Shown here: in pieces, positions 1 to 9,847 of the stretch
Numbering within the stretch: position 1 is the first letter of the stretch
How the letters are laid out: every line of letters starts with the position of its first letter
Assembly: GCA_029880325.1 (NCBI GenBank)
Contig: JAOUOP010000005.1
Span: 117,899-181,898 of the forward strand
DNA from: Myxococcales bacterium
GTDB lineage: Bacteria > Myxococcota_A > Polyangia > Polyangiales > JAFGIB01
DNA length: 64,000 nucleotides
Reading direction: 5' to 3'
Translations under genes and position numbers: made by a program
Notes under the pieces: model-generated
What the model was told of the DNA's origin: nothing
Database searches by the model: none
The model's input: the letters and a program-made list of their open reading frames with translations, nothing else

Positions 1-312
1 GATGTGGTCCACGAGAGTCGCTACGTGGGCATCTATCGGCTCAACATCGCGCCCGGGAAGGGCATTCCCCTGCACGTGCACCGGCGCATGCGCGAGGCGG
101 AGATGGTGCTGGGCGAGGGACTTCTGTGTCAGCGACGGCCGGTGGCGCCGGGCACGGTGCATCGCTGGCCGCTGGATGCGCCCCACTGCTACGACAACCC
201 GAGCCGCCGCTACCAGACTGTGCTGTGCGTGGACTGCCCGCCGTTCATCGAGGCCGATGAGGTCCTGGTCGAGGGTGAGCCCGCGCTGGTTGCGCCGGAG
301 TCGCCGGCATGA
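1..312 (+). CDS. Cupin-fold protein, C-terminal part (5' end outside window)
   Basis: The reading frame is open from the first base, so the gene begins outside the window; an internal ATG lies at 4. The visible ~103 residues hold a cupin motif: a PGKGIPLHVHRR segment with the HxH pair, a Glu (AEMVLGEG) a few residues on, and a second motif with His (GTVHRWPLDAPHCYDNP). Cupins are small beta-barrel proteins that bind a metal or a small ligand; the substrate here cannot be read. Its TGA overlaps the ATG of the following SDR gene by four bases, so the two are co-translated and probably act in one pathway. Confidence 0.65.
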   Translation, partial: DVVHESRYVGIYRLNIAPGKGIPLHVHRRMREAEMVLGEGLLCQRRPVAPGTVHRWPLDAPHCYDNPSRRYQTVLCVDCPPFIEADEVLVEGEPALVAPESPA

Positions 313-1109
313 GCGGGGCAGGGCGGCCATCGCGGGTGTTGGTCACCGGCGCCAGCCGGGGCATCGGGCGGGCGGTCGCCGAGGCGCTGATGGCGCGCGG
401 CGAGGCGGTTGCCCTAAGCGCGCGCGATGGGGCTTTGCTCGAGGCCGTGCGGGCGCCGGCCGGGGCCGATGCTGCCGTGGTGCTGCGTGCCGACCTTTCC
501 AACGCCGCCGAGGCCGAGGCCCTGCCCGCACGGGCGGCTGCGGCGCTCGGGGGGCTCGATGCGGTGGTCGCATGCGCCGGCGTGGTCGAGTATCGCGAGG
601 TCGGCGCCATCGAGCTCAGCTCCCTGCGGCGCCAGTTGAAAATTAACTTTGAATCAACGTTTGTGATGCTGCAGAAGGCCGCTGACCTGATCGCTGACGC
701 TGGCGGGGGCAGCATGGTTGTGGTGACAAGCACGCTCGTGGAGCATCCGGCGCCGATGACCGCGGCCTACGCCACGAGCAAGGCTGCGCTCACGGCCATG
801 GCTCGAAGCTTCGCCCTGGAACTCGCGCCGCGGGGGGTGCGCGTCAATGCGCTCGCGCCGGGGGTCATCGACACCGAGATGGTGCGTGTGGTGCGCCGGC
901 GGCAGGGGGAGCCGGCGCTGAGTGAGGTTGAAGCGGCTGGGCGCGTGCAGCAGCAGCTGGAGGCGTTGCGCGCGCTGCATCCGCTGGGGCGGCTGGGCAC
1001 GGCGCGCGACGTGGCGCAGAGCGCGCTCTACCTGCTCGACGCGGACTTCGTGACCGGCACGGTGCTGACCGTGGACGGCGGGCTCTCCCTCGGCAGCGGC
1101 GCGATGTAG
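309..1109 (+). CDS. Short-chain dehydrogenase/reductase (FabG-like)
   Basis: A 266-residue classical SDR. The N-terminal cofactor site reads GASRGIGRAVAEAL, the NAG-like position is VVACAGVVEYR, and the catalytic set is present: Ser in STLVEHP, then the YATSK motif (Tyr and Lys). The C-terminal DGGLSLG is typical of FabG-type enzymes. It should oxidise or reduce a carbonyl/hydroxyl pair with NAD(P)H in the cytosol; the substrate is not predictable from sequence. It overlaps the upstream cupin gene by four bases and is four bases from the hydrolase remnant downstream, suggesting one transcription unit. Confidence 0.85.
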   Translation: MSGAGRPSRVLVTGASRGIGRAVAEALMARGEAVALSARDGALLEAVRAPAGADAAVVLRADLSNAAEAEALPARAAAALGGLDAVVACAGVVEYREVGAIELSSLRRQLKINFESTFVMLQKAADLIADAGGGSMVVVTSTLVEHPAPMTAAYATSKAALTAMARSFALELAPRGVRVNALAPGVIDTEMVRVVRRRQGEPALSEVEAAGRVQQQLEALRALHPLGRLGTARDVAQSALYLLDADFVTGTVLTVDGGLSLGSGAM

Positions 1110-1113
1110 GGCC

Positions 1114-1638
1114 GTGCGCATCGCTGCCACCGTCGCCGCGGTCTACGCGCTCTATCTGTTGGCCTTGTTTTTCCTGCAGCGCGACATGATCTTCGTGGGC
1201 CGTCGCCGTGGGCCTGCCCCCGAGGCGCCCAGCTTGCAGGCGGGGATCGAGCGCATCTGGCTCGACGTCGATGGTGGGCGGGTGGGGTCGTACTACTGGC
1301 CGGCGTCGCAGCTGCCGGCGCCAGCGTTGATCTTCGCGCATGGTAACGCAGGGTTGATCGAGGGCTGGCCGCGCAGTCTCACAGCGCTCCGGGACCTCGG
1401 GCTTTCGCCGATGATGGTGGAATACCCGGGCTACGGGCGTTCCGGTGGCAGCGCGAGCGAGGCGAGCATCGGGCGCACCTTCGAGCTGGCTTTCGACCGC
1501 CTGGCTTCCGACCGGCGAGTCCAGGATGGGCGCATCCTCGCCTACGGGTGCTCGCTCGGCTCTTCAGCGACCGCCATCTCACCGAGATGGTTAAACTGGG
1601 CCGGTCTGGGCGAGAGTATGGTGCGAAACAAATTCTAA
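1114..1638 (+). pseudogene. Alpha/beta hydrolase, truncated after the nucleophile elbow
   Basis: GTG start four bases after the SDR gene. The protein opens with one membrane segment (residues about 4-20) and continues as an alpha/beta hydrolase of the BEM46/YfhR kind: the oxyanion region FAHGNAG, the EYPGYGRSGG strand-loop, and the nucleophile elbow GCSLG. Similarity stops a few residues later (around base 1565), and about 20 unrelated residues lead to a stop. The catalytic Asp and His, which lie in the missing C-terminal third, are absent, so an active enzyme is unlikely. Its tail overlaps by four bases the 3' end of the kinase gene on the other strand. A rearrangement near 1565 is the simplest reading. 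Confidence 0.7.
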
Positions 1639-4600
1639 CCAACTGTCATGATGGAGGCCGACGAAAGGTCACCCAATTCGTGTAGGCGCTCGCTCAGCTG
1701 CACCGCCAGCGCTGCCGGGCATTCAAAGCGGATTCCGCCGGGCATGCGGAGCATGGCGACGGCCGTGACGCTGACTTCTCGGCGAGCGGTCGTGTGACGA
1801 AGGACTACCGGGAAATAGCGCCCATCGACCTGTGGCCCGACGGCTGTTTCGCCGCGCAATATCGCGGCGCTTGCGGTTTCGGTATCGCCGCAATGGGAGG
1901 TTTCCTCTTCGTATATCACCCGGGCCAGCGCGTCGACGCTCGGATTCGGCTGAACGCCGAGCTCGGCGATTTTACTGAATGTGCCGTCCACGACTGTGTA
2001 AAGGGCGCCGCCCGCAGAGCCACTTCGCCTGGCCAGTTGAATCAGGGCACATTGGATGCGCTGCGCGCGATCTTCGCAAGCGTCGACCTGCGATAAGCAC
2101 TCGGCATCGCTGAGTTGGCTGTGGTCTGTGTAGGTGGAGCCGACGGGCTGTGGCGGTACGAACTTGCGCGTCGCGCGCCGTCCCAGACGGGCCAGTTTTG
2201 CCTCCAAGGCTGGGTTTCCGTGCGCGCACATGGCTGCGTAGCTCTTTTCGGCGTAACGGGCCTGGTCTTCTTCATTGCCAAGTGCCATCGCGACCTGTGC
2301 GCGGGTCTCGTAGGCCAGGCCGAGGTTCAACCCGGTGCTGCCGGTCTCGAGCATTTCCGCAATCACGCGCTCTGCGTGCTCGACCGCGTCGGGACCGCGG
2401 CCTTCGCCTGAGAGGGCGACGGCCAGTGGCATTCGTATATAATGTAGATGAAATCCGAGTTCGGCCTGCTCGGCTGCTTCGAGGGCTTGAAAGCCAACGC
2501 TCACGGCTTCACTGGTGGCCTCACGTAGAAGCAGTGCCCGTACCATCGCGCCCGCCGCATATGGCCATATTTGGTGATCCCCGGCCGCCGTCATGTCCAG
2601 AGCGATGCCAAGTTCAGAGACCGCTCCGCCGTAGTCGCCACGGATGCGATGCAACTCGCCGTGTCCGAAGTGGCGGATGGGCCGCCAGTTCGGGTGTTGC
2701 TCCGCGAAACCGTCGACCTCGTTCAGGCATTCCTTGGTATGTGTGAGGTCATCGCTGAGCGTCAGCGCGGTCAGCTGCCAGATGAGATGGGTTCCTTCGA
2801 GCAATCGCCCGACCCAGTTCCGAATGCGCAATACTTCGACTTCTCGCCGGTTGCGCTCGGCCCCGACGATGTCGCCCTGCCATAAGTCATGGATCATTCG
2901 CATCTGCAGCGCGTTGGCCTGATAGAATGGCTCCAGCGCGCAGTGATCGGCCTGCTCCAAACACGAACGGAGCCCCATGCCCGCCTCGGTTAGCCCGATA
3001 CCACTGCGCACGCCCAGTCGCAGGTATCGGTGATGGCCCTCGTCGAAGCCCGCCCGATCGGGCTCTGCGGTCCTCCTCAGGACTTCGTAATAAAGCTTGC
3101 GGGTGTCTTGATGTGCCGTCATGCGCGCGCGCATGCCACAAAGCAGCGTCTGGATGACACTGATCGCAGGAGACAGCTGTGCCAGCGGCTCCAGCGACGG
3201 CAAGCGCAAGAGGTAGGGTAGGTCGAAGGTTCCGGCGATGATGGAACCGACCTGTATGACGGCACGTGCGAGCTGTTTGATCGCGGAGGCCGGATCCAAT
3301 ACCCGCTGTTCCGGCGGAGCCTGGTCAAAACGGGCCTGGGCTTGCTGCAACGCCTGTACGATCCGTGCCATCGGATCCATCGATGCATCGAGTTGTTCCC
3401 AATCGCGCAGACCCGCCAGTTCTGCGAGCTGCTCGAGCATGGGCGGCAGATGCTTGTCGTCGATGACGCCGTAGACGGCCACCGTTCCAGCCAATCGGCT
3501 CTGCAGGGCGTACTTATCGCGACCGGGGCGCCCCAGGCGCTCGCAGCTGCTGACGGCTTGATCGTAGATTTCATACCAATCGTCGGGCAGGGAGTATACG
3601 AGCTTGCGAAACTCCTCTGCGGTTTCCGTGAGGCGTTGGGAGGCTTCGGCATACTCCACCAACATGTCGAGGGCGCGATCGAGTTCGCCAGCGCGCATGC
3701 GGTGCAGGGCGGCGCGAAAGGTCTCATCGCCGCGCTGCTCAAACATCACGGCCAGCCGCTGGTGCAGCTGCTGTTCGTTGTCCCTGGTGCCTTGAAGCAG
3801 AGGCTCGCACCAATGCCGCCTGGTCAGCGCAAACTCCTCGCCGCTGACCTTCAGGACATCGGCTGCGATCAGTTCTCCCAGTTCGCCCTGCAGGCGCCCC
3901 GTATCGCCATGCCCACACAAAGCCAAGCAGTCGTCGAAGCTGGCCCACAGCTCGGGACGCAGTCCAAAGGCGCGTCCCAGCTGCCGTGCACCTTCGGAGA
4001 CTTGCTCGAGGCGATCGCGCATCGCCTGCGCGACGCTTGTCGGCAAATCTTCGGAATCGATGCTCGAGGGCAGCGACCAGACCCCGCCGTGGTAGCGCAC
4101 GACGCCACGGTCACGCAGGTGTTGGGCCAGGTGCATCATATCTTTCGGGTTGCCGTTCGAAAGCGTGTAGATACGGTGGGCGAGCATGTCCAGATGGGGA
4201 ACCTCCCCGAAAATGTCCGTCAGTAGCGCGCGTGCTTGGGTCTGATCCAGTGGCTGCAGCGTGATCTGTTCGGCGCGGGCGGCAAGCAATCCCAGGGCCG
4301 TAGTGGTGGAAGTGCAGGTGGTGGTATCGCGGCTTGCGACCAGGGCCAGCGGGTGCCCCTCGAGTTGGTCTGCCAGTACCGCGAGCATGGCAGCCGACGG
4401 CTCATCGAAGTCATGCAAGTCGTCGACGGCGATGAGTAGTGGCCTTTCGGCGGCGATCGACAGCAGCAGTCGCTGCAGCGCAGCCTGTATTTCAGGGCGC
4501 TGCTGCTCGGCCTCTGCCGCGCTGGTCGCCTGCGCCGGAGCCTGAACTGCGGGGATGAGTTTGCGCACGGTAGGAGAAACCAATGACAGCATGCCGCCAT

Positions 4601-5753
4601 CCCGTTGGACCACCCGTTCGGTCAGCTCCGGCAGCGACTCGAATAACTGGTCGAGCAGGGCCCGCACGGCGCCATATTCGCCTTCGCTGGCATCTTCGGC
4701 GTTCGCCCGTAGTACCGTCAGTCCGCGTGTGCGTGCGTCCATGGCGCACGCGTCGAGCAGCCGCGAGCGTCCGACGCCGGGCCCTCCCTGGATCAAAATC
4801 GCACAGCCCGCGCCCTCTCTTGCCTCCTGGATGTATTGACGAATGCGACCGCGTTGCGCATCGCGCCCCACCAGCGTGGGAGTGGAGAAGTAGGCCTGGG
4901 CGACGAACAAGTGTTCTTCGAGTGCGACCCTTTCGACGGCCGCCAGTCGCTCCATCACCTCGCCTGCACTGGCGGGCCGGCCATCGGGTTCTAGACGCAG
5001 CAGGTCGAGCACCAGGGAATCTAGCGCCTGGGGAATGTCGTCGACGAGCTGCGAGGGGTGAGCGAATGGGGTCTGCCAGACCGTGTGCAGGCGGGAGAAG
5101 CTCCGCGCGGGATAGGCATGGCGGCCCGTGAGAGCGTAGTACAGGGTCGCTCCAAGCGAGAAGAGGTCGGTCCGCCGGTCGACCTGCTCGCGTTGCAGTG
5201 CCTCCGGAGCACAAAACGGCGGGGTGCCCACGACGAAGCGAGCCACGCCCACCGGCGTCATAGCACCGAAGTCGATCAGCTTGGCCAGGCCGTCGGCAGT
5301 GCAGCGAATGTTGCGCGGCGTAATGTCTCGGTGGACCTGCCGCCGTGAGTGCAGCAGCGAAAGTGCGGAACAGATGTCGCGCGCGACCGCGCAGGCCTTA
5401 CGCCAACCCAGTGGCGAAAGCGCTTGCAAGTCTCCGCCGTCCAGTAGCTCCATCGTGTAGTAGGGCCCGGCGTCATCGAGGCCGTAGTCATAGACCTCAA
5501 CCACGCGGGGATGCGACAGCTGACAGAGGGTGTGGTACTCGCGTTCGAAGAGCTGCCCCCATCGCTCTCGCCGATGGGCGTCGCTCTGCGGCAGCATCCG
5601 CTTGAGGGCGATGCGTCGATCGGTCTGGCCGTCGGTCGCTTCGTAGACGACCGCCACACCCCCGCGACCGATCGGATGCAGCAGGCGGTATCTTCCGGCG
5701 ATGTCCCCGAAAACTTCGTTGGAGTCCTCCAAAAGCACTTCCGATTGCGACAC
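1635..5753 (-). CDS. Serine/threonine protein kinase fused to AAA ATPase and long helical-repeat region
   Basis: A 1372-residue protein from a GTG start. The kinase domain (about residues 20-275) has the glycine loop IGRGGVAVVYEA, Lys51, HRD at 141-143 in HRDITPRN (Thr replaces the usual Lys, as seen in PknK-like kinases) and DFG at 161. It is followed by an ATPase with Walker A (GGPGVGRS, about 323-330) and Walker B (LLIAVDDLHDF). The remaining ~700 residues look like alpha-helical, TPR-like repeats ending in a GAF-like region. No transmembrane segment was seen, so it is probably a cytosolic signalling hub. The DNA looks somewhat less GC-rich than the operon at 7-12 kb, and gene remnants lie on both sides, which fits acquisition as a block; that is inference. 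Confidence 0.88.
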   Translation of the reverse strand: MSQSEVLLEDSNEVFGDIAGRYRLLHPIGRGGVAVVYEATDGQTDRRIALKRMLPQSDAHRRERWGQLFEREYHTLCQLSHPRVVEVYDYGLDDAGPYYTMELLDGGDLQALSPLGWRKACAVARDICSALSLLHSRRQVHRDITPRNIRCTADGLAKLIDFGAMTPVGVARFVVGTPPFCAPEALQREQVDRRTDLFSLGATLYYALTGRHAYPARSFSRLHTVWQTPFAHPSQLVDDIPQALDSLVLDLLRLEPDGRPASAGEVMERLAAVERVALEEHLFVAQAYFSTPTLVGRDAQRGRIRQYIQEAREGAGCAILIQGGPGVGRSRLLDACAMDARTRGLTVLRANAEDASEGEYGAVRALLDQLFESLPELTERVVQRDGGMLSLVSPTVRKLIPAVQAPAQATSAAEAEQQRPEIQAALQRLLLSIAAERPLLIAVDDLHDFDEPSAAMLAVLADQLEGHPLALVASRDTTTCTSTTTALGLLAARAEQITLQPLDQTQARALLTDIFGEVPHLDMLAHRIYTLSNGNPKDMMHLAQHLRDRGVVRYHGGVWSLPSSIDSEDLPTSVAQAMRDRLEQVSEGARQLGRAFGLRPELWASFDDCLALCGHGDTGRLQGELGELIAADVLKVSGEEFALTRRHWCEPLLQGTRDNEQQLHQRLAVMFEQRGDETFRAALHRMRAGELDRALDMLVEYAEASQRLTETAEEFRKLVYSLPDDWYEIYDQAVSSCERLGRPGRDKYALQSRLAGTVAVYGVIDDKHLPPMLEQLAELAGLRDWEQLDASMDPMARIVQALQQAQARFDQAPPEQRVLDPASAIKQLARAVIQVGSIIAGTFDLPYLLRLPSLEPLAQLSPAISVIQTLLCGMRARMTAHQDTRKLYYEVLRRTAEPDRAGFDEGHHRYLRLGVRSGIGLTEAGMGLRSCLEQADHCALEPFYQANALQMRMIHDLWQGDIVGAERNRREVEVLRIRNWVGRLLEGTHLIWQLTALTLSDDLTHTKECLNEVDGFAEQHPNWRPIRHFGHGELHRIRGDYGGAVSELGIALDMTAAGDHQIWPYAAGAMVRALLLREATSEAVSVGFQALEAAEQAELGFHLHYIRMPLAVALSGEGRGPDAVEHAERVIAEMLETGSTGLNLGLAYETRAQVAMALGNEEDQARYAEKSYAAMCAHGNPALEAKLARLGRRATRKFVPPQPVGSTYTDHSQLSDAECLSQVDACEDRAQRIQCALIQLARRSGSAGGALYTVVDGTFSKIAELGVQPNPSVDALARVIYEEETSHCGDTETASAAILRGETAVGPQVDGRYFPVVLRHTTARREVSVTAVAMLRMPGGIRFECPAALAVQLSERLHELGDLSSASIMTVG

Positions 5754-5763
5754 GACCGCTTGA

Positions 5764-6303
5764 TTATACGCCCTTCATAGTCCCATGACAGGGGCTAGCC
5801 GACACCAGTGAGCCGGTCTCAGCAGTCCGGTAGGCGTTTTCGTTACATGGGTGCTGAGCGGCCCTCCGACCCGCAGCAGAGCGATAGAGGTCTTGCTGAC
5901 GTGTCGCTGGCTGGACTGCGATAACGTCCGCGGCCTGCTGGAGCCAAGACTGGTGGTCGATGCGGACGTCGGCCTGGGTGGCGCGGTCGATGAGTCTGCG
6001 TAGAAGTTGGACGGGGCCGCTGTCGGAGTGCACGAGCTGGCCGCATTGTCGTTGTAGCTGCTGCAGTGCCAGGTCGCGAGCGCGAGCGCGCCATTCAATG
6101 AGCGCTTCGGTGATGGCTTCGGATTCACGCACGTGCTGCCGGTTCTTCGCGATGCCCAGAAGGTATCTGGCATCGGCGGTTTCCGGCAGGGTCGAAGCCT
6201 TGCGCTTGCCTTCATAGATGGCGATGGATTCGACGATGGCATCGCGGAAATAGCCGGCGATGACAGCGCGAAAGTGTTGCTCGGGGGCGTGAAGTTCGAG
6301 GCG
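5764..6303 (-). pseudogene. 5'-truncated fragment of an unknown helical protein
   Basis: On the minus strand one frame is open from just after a TAA at 6304 down to a TAG-type stop at 5764, giving a coherent charged, helical sequence (for example FRAVIAGYFRDAIVESIAIY and ARYLLGIAKNRQHVRES) with no convincing start codon at its head; the first ATG is at 6132. This looks like the C-terminal part of a larger protein whose 5' portion is gone. A transposase or integrase remnant is possible but I do not recognise the family. It lies directly upstream of the kinase gene, ten bases from its start. Confidence 0.3.
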
Positions 6304-6639
6304 TTAGGCATCCCCAGGTTCACCCATGTCCGCACCAGAGGCCACACTGCTTACACCGCTGAAGCCCCAGTCCGCGCGATTCCGCTGCCTTAGAGCACGG
6401 CGGTCGCTTCTTGCCAGCGATCTGACTGGCTGCGCCGCAGCCCGGGATTTTCGCTCGTCACCTACTGCGTACGAGACCATATTAAGAAGGCCACCCGCCC
6501 TTCCCGGATTCCACCCCAGAGTTCCTGCAGGAGCGCACTTGGGACCTTTCAGCGTGGGTGAACTCGGGCGCGTGCTCTCGAGACTGCCCACGCAGTTACG
6601 GAAGCGAACAGCGGCCTCGAGCGACCTTTTTGGGGCTGG
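6304..6639. other. Stretch without a supported gene
   Basis: Several short frames are open here on both strands but none has a start with a plausible ribosome-binding site or recognisable protein similarity. The sequence sits between the decayed fragment upstream of the kinase and the 3' end of the SGNH gene. Confidence 0.4.
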
Positions 6640-7941
6640 TTACCTCGAGTTCTGACGCTGGAGGCGGTGCATGGTGCGACGTAGCTCCCCGACATCCCTC
6701 GGGTGGCGCTTGCGGTAGGCCGCAGCCGCCTTGCGTACACGGGCGAGATGGCCTTCCAGGTCGGCCTCTCCGATCTTTGCACCGAAGGCATGGGCGCTCG
6801 GCTCGGAAGATCTGCGACCGGTGATGCGGTCGAGCACAATGTCGCCGAGCTCCTTGCGGTAATGGGCATCATCCCAGTACCAACGCATCAGGCTCTTGGC
6901 GTCGCCTTCAACTGGCACTGCCTCGCAGCTGATCGCGTGATAGACGCCGAAATCCCACAAGGGAAAAGCCTGCTTGCCCGCTCGGTCCGCCACCTCCGTG
7001 TTGACGCGGACCAGCTCGCGCTTCCAACGCTCGACGTGCTCCCACAGCCCGGCTTCGCGCATCGCCTCCCACTCGCGCGCGTGACTGGGCGACACCAAAA
7101 GATACAACTCCATCTTCGAAGCGTGCGCTTGGCTCAGAAGCTGTGCGAGTTCATCGAAGGTGGAGCGGCCGGTCGCGGAATCCTGGAAGCTAAACTCGTA
7201 GCCGAGCGCGAGCGCTCGGCGCTCTAGAAAGCTCCTTTCGCGGGCGCGAAATACCTTTCGGTGACCGCCCTTCCTTTGGATATTCGGGGCATTCCAGGTC
7301 GGATGGCGTTGCCCGTTGGCTAGATAACGATAGTGGGGTCGCTTGCCTTGGCTGCGCACGGTCTTGATGCTGCTGGCAACGGCTTGAAACGAAAACAGCG
7401 CCTGCATCACGTCGCGCGGCGACGCAACGATGCGTCTATCACCTTCGGGACCTGCAGCGAGCCGCTCCTCGTCGAAGTCCGGTCGTGGTGGGCGGCGCGC
7501 GTTGAACATGTAGAGCTGCACCTCGACCACGACCTTTCGCAAGGGACGAATGGCGTGCGCATGCTGAAAGAAACGCAGCAACTCGTACATGTTCACGCCG
7601 CTGAGCCCAAGGTTATAGGTAGGCTCCGCTCCAAACGCGGGGTGCTCGGGATCGAAGCCATACTCGGCCGAAGAAGAGCCGAGAATCAGGTTGCGGGGCT
7701 GCTGCCGTCGCACAGCATGGGCCTTGCCCAGGCGCAAATGGGTGACGAACTCCGTGCGTATGGCGTTGACTCCTTGGATGTCGGGACTGTCGAAGACAAG
7801 GTAGGGATCGACCACGGCGTTGCCGACCGCCACCAGCCCCCATACCAGCAGAAAGAGGCCGCAGTAGATGCGCACGTAGCGCCAAAAATGGGCTGGTGGC
7901 GAGGCGGGCGTGGAGCCGGCGCTGGAGTTCGGACTCGGCAT
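6640..7941 (-). CDS. Membrane-anchored SGNH/AlgJ-DltD-like protein
   Basis: A 433-residue protein with one N-terminal membrane segment (about residues 20-42) and the rest outside the cytoplasmic membrane. The body resembles SGNH-type proteins that partner MBOAT acyltransferases (AlgJ, AlgX, DltD): block I is NLILGSSSAEYGFD, block III-like sequence is NLGLSGVNMYE, and a late DDAHYRKELGD supplies the Asp-x-x-His pair. Such proteins take the acyl group that an MBOAT moves across the membrane and place it on a polymer. It is the last gene of a tight minus-strand operon, 19 bases after the FkbH gene. The acyl group and acceptor are unknown. Confidence 0.75.
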   Translation of the reverse strand: MPSPNSSAGSTPASPPAHFWRYVRIYCGLFLLVWGLVAVGNAVVDPYLVFDSPDIQGVNAIRTEFVTHLRLGKAHAVRRQQPRNLILGSSSAEYGFDPEHPAFGAEPTYNLGLSGVNMYELLRFFQHAHAIRPLRKVVVEVQLYMFNARRPPRPDFDEERLAAGPEGDRRIVASPRDVMQALFSFQAVASSIKTVRSQGKRPHYRYLANGQRHPTWNAPNIQRKGGHRKVFRARERSFLERRALALGYEFSFQDSATGRSTFDELAQLLSQAHASKMELYLLVSPSHAREWEAMREAGLWEHVERWKRELVRVNTEVADRAGKQAFPLWDFGVYHAISCEAVPVEGDAKSLMRWYWDDAHYRKELGDIVLDRITGRRSSEPSAHAFGAKIGEADLEGHLARVRKAAAAYRKRHPRDVGELRRTMHRLQRQNSR

Positions 7942-7960
7942 GGAACGCGCTTCGCGGCGC

Positions 7961-9847
7961 TCAGCGCGCCTCGGGAAACCCCCTATGCTCGACCGTCAGC
8001 GGCAGCTCGACGGGCTCGAAGCCCTCGAGTTCCAGCACGAAGGACGAGGCCTCGCCCTGCTGGTCCGAGGCGGCGAAGCCCAGCCGAGGCAGGAGATCGC
8101 GCACCATCATGTTGCGGTCGGTGGGCAAGTAGCAGCCTTGCAGTCGTCGCGCCCCGGCGGCCCGCGCGCGGCGCACGATCTCCTGCAGCACCGCCTCCTC
8201 CACCCGTCGGCCGAGCACGCGACAACTCATCAACCAGGTGTCAATTTCCCACTGCTCCGCGCGAACCTCACAGATGACCACGCTGATCATGCCGGCGTCG
8301 CCGAATTTGTCACTCAGTCGCACCGCCAGCGTGAAGTAGTCCGGATCGGCAGCGAGCGCGTCCACCTGGGCTTCGGTGCGCCGGCGGGTGGTGAGGTTGA
8401 ACTGGTTGGACTTGTTGATCAGTTGAGCGATGCGCGAGCGCCCGACGCGATCGAAAGGCGCGAAAGTCACCTGCGTGCCCAGGGATTCTAGGTAGCTCTC
8501 CAGGTCGCCCGCCTGCTGTTGAACCGCCACACGCTGGGCATTTTCGTGGTAGTAGTCCGCGCGCTTCTGGTCCTCTTCCGAGAACGACACCGACTCGAAA
8601 TAACCGGCCGCGAGCAGCGCCCGCGGGACTAGCGCCGGGTCGACCGGCAGTTCGGGCACGGCTACCTGGGGCAGGGCCTGTCGCACCTGGTTGCGCTCGA
8701 AGGGGTTATCGTCGACGAAGACGAAGGCATCGAGACCGAGGCTCAGGGTCTCGGCGATGGCCCGGATGTTGGTAGCCTTGTCGGTCCAGTTGGCTTGAAA
8801 GACCGAGATGTGATCCTCGCGCAAGAGCATCTCCGGATGCTCGCGAAAGACCTGGCGCGCGATCGCGTCTTCGTTCTTGGAGCAGACAGTGAGCACCACG
8901 CCGCGTTCGCGCAGCGCGAGCGCCGTGCGCTGTATGGAGAGAAACGCCTCGCCCTCGCCGCTGCCCTGGCCGAGGCGAATGCCTGACAGCCCATCGTCAC
9001 CGATCACTCCGCCCCAAAGGGTGTTGTCCAGGTCGAGCACTAGGGCGCGGCGCGACTTGCCCAGCAGGGCGGCCACCAGGCGCAGCACGTGGTCTGCATG
9101 CAGCGGCGTCAGGTGTGGCGCGAAGGGCAGCTTGGCCATGTGCCACTGTACCGGATCGTGCCAGCGATCGAGCCCCACCTCTTCTGCGAGCGTGGCGATG
9201 TCGAGCAAAAAGTGATCACTATTGGTCAGGCGCTGTGCCAATGAGCGGTTGAAGGCATCGACCCGCGACCGAGCAGTATGCGCCAGCTGCCGATCGAGGC
9301 TGCCGAAAAGCGGATTTGGGATCCTTGCAACCGTTTGGACGATGCAAGTCGCGCCGCAGCCCGCCGTGATGCCATTCCAGAGGCTCTCCACGAGATCGAC
9401 GGCCTGTTCCACGTCTCCCGCATCGGCACCGAGCGGCAGGGTGCGCTGGTCCAGCGCCAGCAGCACCACGTCGGGCCGCGCTCGGTTGAGCGCGGACATC
9501 GGATCCAGTGCCTCTTGGGCCACCTGGGCAAAGCCCGCGTCGACCAACTCCACGCTAAGACCGTAGCGGGGCGCGGTCGCCACCAGCGCTGGGCCCACCA
9601 TGGACAGGGTAGCGTTGCTGAGGGTGCCGAAACGCACGGGCCGCAGCGGTGCGAGCGAGGCATGGGGCGGCAAGCGGCCGATGGCTTTGGCTAGGCGGTG
9701 CAGCTGGTTCAGGTCCAGCGCATGGGTGGCGAGCTGGCGCAGCTCGGCACCGAGCTCGGAGGGGTCATCGCCCAGGTCCTTGCAGCGCTCGCGGAAGTCT
9801 GCACCGGGCGCAGGCAGCCACCGAAGCCCTTCGAGTAGCTCGCTCAT
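7961..9847 (-). CDS. FkbH-type HAD-IIIC family protein
   Basis: The ATG at 9847 (628 residues) is chosen because it overlaps the stop of the preceding SDR gene (ATGA) and because residues upstream are low-complexity shadow sequence. Residues about 1-260 form the N-terminal SGNH-like half typical of FkbH proteins. The HAD domain begins at LVLDLDNTLWGGVIGDDG (Asp272 and Asp274), with VCSKNE and FVDDNPFER as later HAD motifs. The C-terminal ~150 residues resemble a GNAT fold. Characterised FkbH proteins load a C3 unit from 1,3-bisphosphoglycerate onto a carrier protein as glyceryl-ACP. The gene lies in one operon with an ACP, which makes that chemistry plausible here. Confidence 0.9.
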   Translation of the reverse strand: MSELLEGLRWLPAPGADFRERCKDLGDDPSELGAELRQLATHALDLNQLHRLAKAIGRLPPHASLAPLRPVRFGTLSNATLSMVGPALVATAPRYGLSVELVDAGFAQVAQEALDPMSALNRARPDVVLLALDQRTLPLGADAGDVEQAVDLVESLWNGITAGCGATCIVQTVARIPNPLFGSLDRQLAHTARSRVDAFNRSLAQRLTNSDHFLLDIATLAEEVGLDRWHDPVQWHMAKLPFAPHLTPLHADHVLRLVAALLGKSRRALVLDLDNTLWGGVIGDDGLSGIRLGQGSGEGEAFLSIQRTALALRERGVVLTVCSKNEDAIARQVFREHPEMLLREDHISVFQANWTDKATNIRAIAETLSLGLDAFVFVDDNPFERNQVRQALPQVAVPELPVDPALVPRALLAAGYFESVSFSEEDQKRADYYHENAQRVAVQQQAGDLESYLESLGTQVTFAPFDRVGRSRIAQLINKSNQFNLTTRRRTEAQVDALAADPDYFTLAVRLSDKFGDAGMISVVICEVRAEQWEIDTWLMSCRVLGRRVEEAVLQEIVRRARAAGARRLQGCYLPTDRNMMVRDLLPRLGFAASDQQGEASSFVLELEGFEPVELPLTVEHRGFPEAR

